Shown here: positions 7,284 through 11,502 of the stretch, piece by piece
Layout of the letters: the number at the start of each line of letters is the position of its first letter
How positions within the stretch are numbered: the stretch's first letter is position 1
NCBI GenBank assembly: GCA_964540005.1
Contig: CAZILN010000216.1
Coordinates: 1-11,502, forward strand
Length of the DNA stretch: 11,502 nt
Origin: CAZILN01 sp964540005
GTDB lineage: Bacteria > Bacteroidota > Bacteroidia > Bacteroidales > SM23-62
Reading direction: 5' to 3'
Translations under genes and position numbers: made by a program
The notes under the pieces: generated by a model
What the model was told of the DNA's origin: nothing
Databases searched by the model: none
The model's input: only the letters and a program-made list of their open reading frames with translations

Positions 7284-7847
7284 ATGTTTTCAAATATCAG
7301 GCAATCATACGGCAATTACCTTCTAAAGAAGAGGATAAAACATATTACACGGGATAAAGCTGTACATAACTTCGAAACCGCACGCTCAGCCTGCATCATT
7401 TTCCAGTGTACTGAAGATGATGATTTCAGCATAATCAAATCATTTAAGAAATTCCTTGAAGAACATAAGATCGATACTTTCATAATTGGATATGTAGATG
7501 AAAAACAGGTACCCGACCATTTCCTGTTGCGCACAGGATTCAACTGTTTCTGCCAGAAAGAACTCAACTGGTGGCATATTCCATCTTCACCGGTCCTGAC
7601 TGAATTTCTGAGTAAGGAATTCGACCTGCTCTTTGATCTCAGCCTTAAAAGAATCTTTCCGGTCCATTACATAATCAGCATGTCGAGGGCTCAGTATAAG
7701 ATCGGAAGATTTACTGATGATAATAACTATGACCTTATGATAGACATCAGTAAAGAGAACCGGCTGGCATACTTCTGTGAACAGGTCCGGTACTACCTTG
7801 GCATCATTAAAAGTTCCCGCCAGACTGTTGCCGAAAATTCTTTTTAG
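7284..7847 (+). CDS. DUF6913-type conserved Bacteroidota protein, function unknown
   Basis: A 187-residue protein with no signal peptide and no membrane segments, so probably cytoplasmic. The N-terminus is basic (KKRIKH, residues 15-20). An alpha/beta region follows, with strands SACIIFQC (35-42) and DTFIIGYVDE (64-73) around an amphipathic helix. Then come the block DLLFDLSLKRIFPVHYII (114-131), SRAQYKIGRF (134-143) and YDLMIDIS (149-156). This pattern matches my recollection of DUF6913, a family restricted to Bacteroidota and often encoded beside dapA. Cysteines are at 37, 42, 88, 90 and 165; the CFC pair is notable but does not form a recognisable metal site. It lies 78 bases after ligA and 219 bases before dapA, on the same strand. 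No biochemical function is known to me. The gene is real on the basis of length, composition and family-like pattern; the family name is from memory. Confidence 0.8.
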   Translation: MFSNIRQSYGNYLLKKRIKHITRDKAVHNFETARSACIIFQCTEDDDFSIIKSFKKFLEEHKIDTFIIGYVDEKQVPDHFLLRTGFNCFCQKELNWWHIPSSPVLTEFLSKEFDLLFDLSLKRIFPVHYIISMSRAQYKIGRFTDDNNYDLMIDISKENRLAYFCEQVRYYLGIIKSSRQTVAENSF

Positions 7848-7916
7848 AATAAGTATATATTATTTTTTTAAGTTCTCAGCCTTCATTATTAATCTGAATT
7901 CGCTATTTTTATTATA

Positions 7917-7924
7917 TATATTTG
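7917..7924 (+). promoter_or_regulatory. -7 promoter-like element upstream of dapA
   Basis: TATATTTG matches the Bacteroidota -7 consensus TAnnTTTG in a strongly AT-rich stretch after the DUF6913-type gene. It would give dapA a leader of about 135 nt. No good TTTG -33 box is seen at normal spacing. The rest of gap 7848-8066 holds no recognisable riboswitch; lysine riboswitch hallmarks were not found. Confidence 0.3.
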
Positions 7925-8066
7925 TACAGCTGTACACATCTTTCATTAATAAACGCTCCCACAATATTTACATGGTACCTGACACACACAACTTGCACCT
8001 TGCAGCTATAGCCTCAACCGGTTTATTTGGTTTATTTATTGTTTAGAAGTTATAATTCCGCCGTAT

Positions 8067-8951
8067 ATGTCTTATAGAAAATTTATGGGAACAGGAGTGG
8101 CAATAGTCACACCCTTCCGCAGAGATGACAGCATTGATTTTACCGCCCTCACCAGTATTGTTGAACATATAATCAGCAATGAAGCCGAGTATATTGTAGC
8201 CCTGGGGACTACCGGTGAGACCCCTACCCTGTCCAAAGACGAAAAAAAGGCCGTGGTAAACTGTGTCATTGAAACGGTGGATAAAAGAGTACCGGTAGCA
8301 GTCGGAATTGGCGGCAGTAATACACAAGAGATCATCAGCAAACTTAAAAAATCAAAGCTGCACGGAGCCGATGCCATCCTATCAGTCTGTCCCTATTATA
8401 GCAAACCCTCCCAGAAAGGTATTTACCAGCATTTTAAAAACATAGCTTCATTCAGTCCTGTCCCGGTCATCATATATAACGTTCCGTCCCGGACAGGTGT
8501 CAATATAACAGCAGAAACGACACTTAAGCTGGCTACAGAGGTGAATAACAGTTTTATTGGTATCAAGGAAGCATCAGGCAATTTCGGACAGATCATGAAC
8601 ATAGTTAAAAACAAACCTGAGAATTTCCATGTCATTTCCGGGGATGATGCACTGACATTACCAATGATATCCACTGGAGCCACCGGTGTGATTTCGGTTA
8701 TTGCTAATGCCTTCCCGAAAGAATTCTCAGATATGGTTCGCTTCGCCCTTAAGAATAGATACAAAGAAGCGAGGGAGATCCAGTACAAACTCCTGGAAAT
8801 CATGGAACAGCTGTTCATTGAAGGAAGTCCTTCCGGATTAAAAGCAGCCATGAATATACTGGGACTGGCACAGAACCATGTACGCCTGCCCCTGAGTACG
8901 GTCAGCAGGACTTGTTACAACAGGATTGCCGAGCTGATCAAAGCCCTCTAA
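8067..8951 (+). CDS. dapA: 4-hydroxy-tetrahydrodipicolinate synthase DapA
   Basis: A 294-residue TIM-barrel enzyme of the usual family length. It condenses pyruvate with aspartate semialdehyde, the first committed step of the diaminopimelate/lysine pathway that feeds peptidoglycan and protein synthesis. Visible active-site features are GTTGETPTL (47-55) with the Thr48/Thr49 pair, the CPYYSKPSQ loop (108-116), Tyr137 in YNVPSRTG (137-144) with Arg142, and the Schiff-base Lys167 in GIKEASG (165-171). SGDDAL and GATGVISV follow. All catalytic residues expected from E. coli DapA (Thr, Tyr, Arg, Lys) are present. The start ATG at 8067 precedes a standard family N-terminus (FMGTGVAIVTPF). The gene converges with secA across 31 bases. 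Related N-acetylneuraminate lyases share the fold, but the motif set fits DapA better. Confidence 0.96.
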   Translation: MSYRKFMGTGVAIVTPFRRDDSIDFTALTSIVEHIISNEAEYIVALGTTGETPTLSKDEKKAVVNCVIETVDKRVPVAVGIGGSNTQEIISKLKKSKLHGADAILSVCPYYSKPSQKGIYQHFKNIASFSPVPVIIYNVPSRTGVNITAETTLKLATEVNNSFIGIKEASGNFGQIMNIVKNKPENFHVISGDDALTLPMISTGATGVISVIANAFPKEFSDMVRFALKNRYKEAREIQYKLLEIMEQLFIEGSPSGLKAAMNILGLAQNHVRLPLSTVSRTCYNRIAELIKAL

Positions 8952-8953
8952 AT

Positions 8954-8983
8954 AGATTCGCAAATTCCAGATTAGCAAATTAT
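8954..8983. repeat. 15-bp imperfect tandem repeat between dapA and secA
   Basis: Two adjacent 15-base units, AGATTCGCAAATTCC (8954-8968) and AGATTAGCAAATTAT (8969-8983), differ at three positions. They fill nearly the whole gap between the converging dapA and secA genes, and the second unit reaches the first base of the secA stop codon complement. Short AGCAAATTA-type repeats are, from memory, seen between genes in several Bacteroidota genomes. Confidence 0.6.
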
Positions 8984-11502
8984 CAGGTGGTCAGGACGCA
9001 GCGTCCTGAGATGATATCCTGTTCCACCTTCTTATACTTGGTCTCCACGACTTCTCCTGAAGAGTATCTCACCTTCACCATGTCGTTTCTGCCAATTTTC
9101 TTTCCGGTGCGCACCGGTTCGATTCTTCTTTGCTGCTGCTGTTCCTGACCATCGGGAGCTTTGCCTTCGTATGCCGAGCCGACTTCAGATTTGCGCTCCT
9201 CGAAATTGCTAAGGTCCAGGCGCCTGGGTCCTGAAGCTTGCTTTATTTCACTGCTGTCCCTCAGGGGTATGAATCCTTTCAGTAAGCTGGAGACTACATC
9301 CCTGTTTATCGTATCCACCATAGTCATAAAGAGCTGATGAGATTCAAACTTGTAAATCAGCAGGGGATCTTTTTGTTCATAAGTGGCAGCCTGAACCGAT
9401 TGTTTCAGATCGTCGAGCTCGCGGAGGTGTTCTTTCCATGATTCATCTATGCTGGCCAGAACAGCTGTCTTTTCATAGGATCTCAGTACTTCCAGTCCCT
9501 TCGACTCATAGGCAGATTCCAGGTGGGTCAGTATCTGAAATACCCTGGTCCCGTCTGATATCGGGACCACTATATTCTGATATACCTTCCCCTGTTTCTC
9601 AAACACATCTTTGATAACGGGATAGGACTGTTCGGCAATGGCCTTGCCCTTGCGCTCAAAAGCCTCGATCACCGAAGTATACAAACGCTCAATGATTTCA
9701 TTGGCGTCTATTTTGAGATATTCTGTCTTCGTAACCGGGGATTCAACAGACAGGTTCCTCAGCAGTTCCAATGAGAATTCCTGGAAATCGATGCTGCCAT
9801 GAGATTGATTGACAATACTCTCGGATACATCATACATCATATTGGCAATGTCAACACTGAGGCGGTCCCCCAGCAGGGCATGCCTCCTGCGGGAGTATAT
9901 AACTTCCCTCTGAGAATTCATTACATCATCATATTCCAGCAGTCTTTTCCTGATACCAAAGTTATTTTCTTCAACTTTCTTCTGGGCACGTTCAATGGAT
10001 TTGGAAATCATGGAATGCTGGATAACCTCACCTTCCTTCAGTCCGAGACGGTCCATTATTCCTGATATTCTTTCAGAACCGAAAAGTCTCATCAGATCAT
10101 CCTCAAGGGAAACATAGAACTGGGATGTGCCTGTATCTCCCTGCCTTCCGGCACGACCCCTGAGCTGCCGGTCAACGCGCCTCGACTCATGCCGCTCGGT
10201 ACCTATGATAGCCAGTCCCCCGGCCTCCCGTACAGCCTGGCTCAGTTTTATATCCGTTCCCCTGCCGGCCATGTTGGTGGCTATGGTTACCGTACCTGAT
10301 TGTCCGGCCTGGGCCACTATATCAGCTTCCTTCTGATGCAGTTTAGCGTTCAGGACGTTGTGCTCTACCTTCCGGATCTTAAGCATCCGGCTGAGCAACT
10401 CAGAAATTTCGACGGAGGTGGTACCAACCAGTACCGGACGCCCTGCCTTGACAAGGTTTACTATTTCATCAATTGCCGCATTGTATTTTTCACGCTTTGT
10501 TTTATAAACCAGGTCTTCGCGATCATCCCTGACAATAGGCCGGTTGGTAGGGATGACCACTACATCCAGTTTATAGATATCCCATAACTCACCAGCTTCT
10601 GTCTCGGCAGTACCGGTCATACCTGCCAGCTTGGTGTACATCCTGAAATAATTCTGAAGAGTGATGGTGGCAAAAGTCTGGGTGGCCGCCTCCACCTTGA
10701 CATTTTCCTTGGCCTCGATGGCCTGGTGCAAACCGTCTGAATATCTTCTGCCATCCAGTATCCTTCCCGTTTGTTCATCAACGATCTTCACCTTATTGTC
10801 CATCACCACGTATTCAACATCAATTTCGAATAATGAATAGGCTTTCAGCAACTGGTTAACCGTATGTACACGCTCAGATTTGATAGCATAATCCTGAAGA
10901 AGCTTATCTTTCCTGATCAACTTCTCTTCATCCTTCAGATTGGATTTTTCCAGTTCGGCAATCTCTCCTCCCACATCCGGAAGAATAAAGAAATCAGCAT
11001 CTTCCGAAGAACTGGTTACCAGGTCTATCCCCTTATCGGTCATTTCGATAGAATTATTCTTCTCATCTATCACAAAAAACAGTTCATCAGTCACCTCCGG
11101 CATCCGCTTGCTGTTTTCCTGCATGTAATGGTTCTCTGTTTTGAGCATCAGGGATTTGTTACCTTCCTCACTCAGCAGCTTGATGAGAGCTTTATTTTTC
11201 GGAAGCCCTTTATAGGACCTGAGAAGATGAAATCCTCCTTTTTCAGTATTTCCATCATTTAGTTCTTTCCGGGCATCAGTCATTACCTGGTTGATCAGCT
11301 TTCGCTGTTCATTAACCAGTTTTTCAATACGGGGTTTCAATTCCTGGAATTCCTGGTCATCACCCCTGGCCACAGGTCCGGAAATTATAAGCGGCGTACG
11401 GGCATCATCTATCAGGACAGAATCAACCTCGTCGACTATGGTATAGTTATGTTTTCTCTGCACCAGGTCTGCCGCAGAGATGGCCATATTGTCCCTCAGG
11501 TA
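8983..11502 (-). CDS. secA: Preprotein translocase ATPase SecA (partial, N-terminus outside window)
   Basis: This is the C-terminal 839 residues of SecA, the motor that pushes unfolded preproteins through SecYEG; exported proteins such as those of the cobalamin operon would depend on it. The frame stays open to the right edge, beginning YLRDNMAIS. Walker A must lie outside, while the Walker B-type DEVDSVLIDDARTPLIISG is inside. Then follow the preprotein-crosslinking and second ATPase domains: MTGTAETEAGELWDIY, PTNRP, GTTSVEISE, ATNMAGRGTDIKL, IIGTERHESRRVDRQL and RGRAGRQGDTGTSQFYVS. The helical wing and scaffold include SWKEHLRELDDLKQSV. The length suggests the long (about 1,100-residue) Bacteroidota form with its extra insertions. 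The C-terminus is unusual compared with E. coli: KKIGRND is kept, but the CPCGSGKKYKxCHG zinc site is replaced by about 36 other residues ending GRCVLTT. The gene converges with dapA. Confidence 0.97.
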   Translation of the reverse strand, partial: YLRDNMAISAADLVQRKHNYTIVDEVDSVLIDDARTPLIISGPVARGDDQEFQELKPRIEKLVNEQRKLINQVMTDARKELNDGNTEKGGFHLLRSYKGLPKNKALIKLLSEEGNKSLMLKTENHYMQENSKRMPEVTDELFFVIDEKNNSIEMTDKGIDLVTSSSEDADFFILPDVGGEIAELEKSNLKDEEKLIRKDKLLQDYAIKSERVHTVNQLLKAYSLFEIDVEYVVMDNKVKIVDEQTGRILDGRRYSDGLHQAIEAKENVKVEAATQTFATITLQNYFRMYTKLAGMTGTAETEAGELWDIYKLDVVVIPTNRPIVRDDREDLVYKTKREKYNAAIDEIVNLVKAGRPVLVGTTSVEISELLSRMLKIRKVEHNVLNAKLHQKEADIVAQAGQSGTVTIATNMAGRGTDIKLSQAVREAGGLAIIGTERHESRRVDRQLRGRAGRQGDTGTSQFYVSLEDDLMRLFGSERISGIMDRLGLKEGEVIQHSMISKSIERAQKKVEENNFGIRKRLLEYDDVMNSQREVIYSRRRHALLGDRLSVDIANMMYDVSESIVNQSHGSIDFQEFSLELLRNLSVESPVTKTEYLKIDANEIIERLYTSVIEAFERKGKAIAEQSYPVIKDVFEKQGKVYQNIVVPISDGTRVFQILTHLESAYESKGLEVLRSYEKTAVLASIDESWKEHLRELDDLKQSVQAATYEQKDPLLIYKFESHQLFMTMVDTINRDVVSSLLKGFIPLRDSSEIKQASGPRRLDLSNFEERKSEVGSAYEGKAPDGQEQQQQRRIEPVRTGKKIGRNDMVKVRYSSGEVVETKYKKVEQDIISGRCVLTT
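8991..9009. terminator. Perfect inverted repeat in the secA 3' end, possible shared transcription end signal
   Basis: TCAGGACGC (8991-8999) and GCGTCCTGA (9001-9009) are exact reverse complements around a single central A. In RNA this gives a stable stem of at least 7 bp with a small loop. It lies within the last codons of secA (Ser-Gly-Arg-Cys-Val-Leu) and 39 bases after the dapA stop. There is no T-run on either side, so it is not a standard intrinsic terminator; a role in ending or protecting either transcript is inferred. Confidence 0.35.

Noticed and set aside
7777..8046. 89-codon plus-strand ORF overlapping the end of the DUF6913-type gene
   Set aside because: It starts inside a real gene in another frame and continues into AT-rich intergenic DNA, giving a low-complexity hydrophobic translation. 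Only its last 24 codons were kept, as a low-interest finding.
7848..8066. Lysine riboswitch upstream of dapA
   Set aside because: The region is short and AT-rich and lacks the conserved lysine aptamer elements.
8423..8851. 142-codon minus-strand ORF inside dapA
   Set aside because: It is an antisense shadow of a gene with all catalytic residues of DapA.
10864..11262. 132-codon plus-strand ORF opposite secA
   Set aside because: It is an antisense shadow of well-conserved SecA coding sequence.
1..11502. CRISPR arrays, insertion sequences, integrase or attachment sites, tRNA or rRNA genes
   Set aside because: No regularly spaced repeats, transposase or integrase motifs, or RNA gene signatures were found on either strand.

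Overview
The window looks like chromosome of a Bacteroidota member, most likely a Bacteroidales-type relative that has a type IX secretion system. The signs are a T9SS type A C-terminal sorting domain, a TonB-dependent receptor encoded beside surface lipoproteins, a Bacteroidota-style SecA with no C-terminal zinc motif, a DUF6913-type protein, and starts without clear Shine-Dalgarno sequences. There are no mobile elements, CRISPR arrays, tRNA or rRNA genes.

Left part (1-5100, minus strand): a cobalamin (vitamin B12) acquisition operon. It starts with a class-I-type cobalamin riboswitch (about 4904-5099, with a near-perfect B12 box at 4910-4925), followed by a leader of about 127 nt. Four tightly packed genes follow: a DUF4465 surface lipoprotein (BtuH-like candidate, 4060-4776), a T9SS-sorted secreted protein of unknown function (3101-4063), a BtuB-like TonB-dependent outer-membrane receptor (1104-3062), and a BtuG-like beta-propeller lipoprotein that runs off the left edge (1-1102). 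Two junctions are translationally coupled: an ATGA overlap, and a stop and start separated by one base. The set suggests several surface proteins that capture corrinoid and pass it to the BtuB channel, all repressed when intracellular cobalamin is sufficient. The T9SS protein is the least explained member and the best lead in the window.

Middle part (5199-8951, plus strand): housekeeping genes. They are ligA (NAD-dependent DNA ligase, GTG start), a DUF6913-type small protein of unknown function, and dapA (4-hydroxy-tetrahydrodipicolinate synthase, for lysine and peptidoglycan precursors). The 422-nt gap 4777-5198 holds the riboswitch, its leader and divergent promoter regions. The 219-nt gap 7848-8066 is AT-rich, with a promoter-like element and an unproven 24-codon ORF.

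Right part (8983-11502, minus strand): secA, the preprotein translocase ATPase. Its N-terminus lies beyond the right edge. It converges on dapA across a 31-nt gap that contains a 15-bp tandem repeat, and a perfect inverted repeat lies inside the last codons of secA. All calls come from reading the sequence and from recall of protein families; no database search was run.
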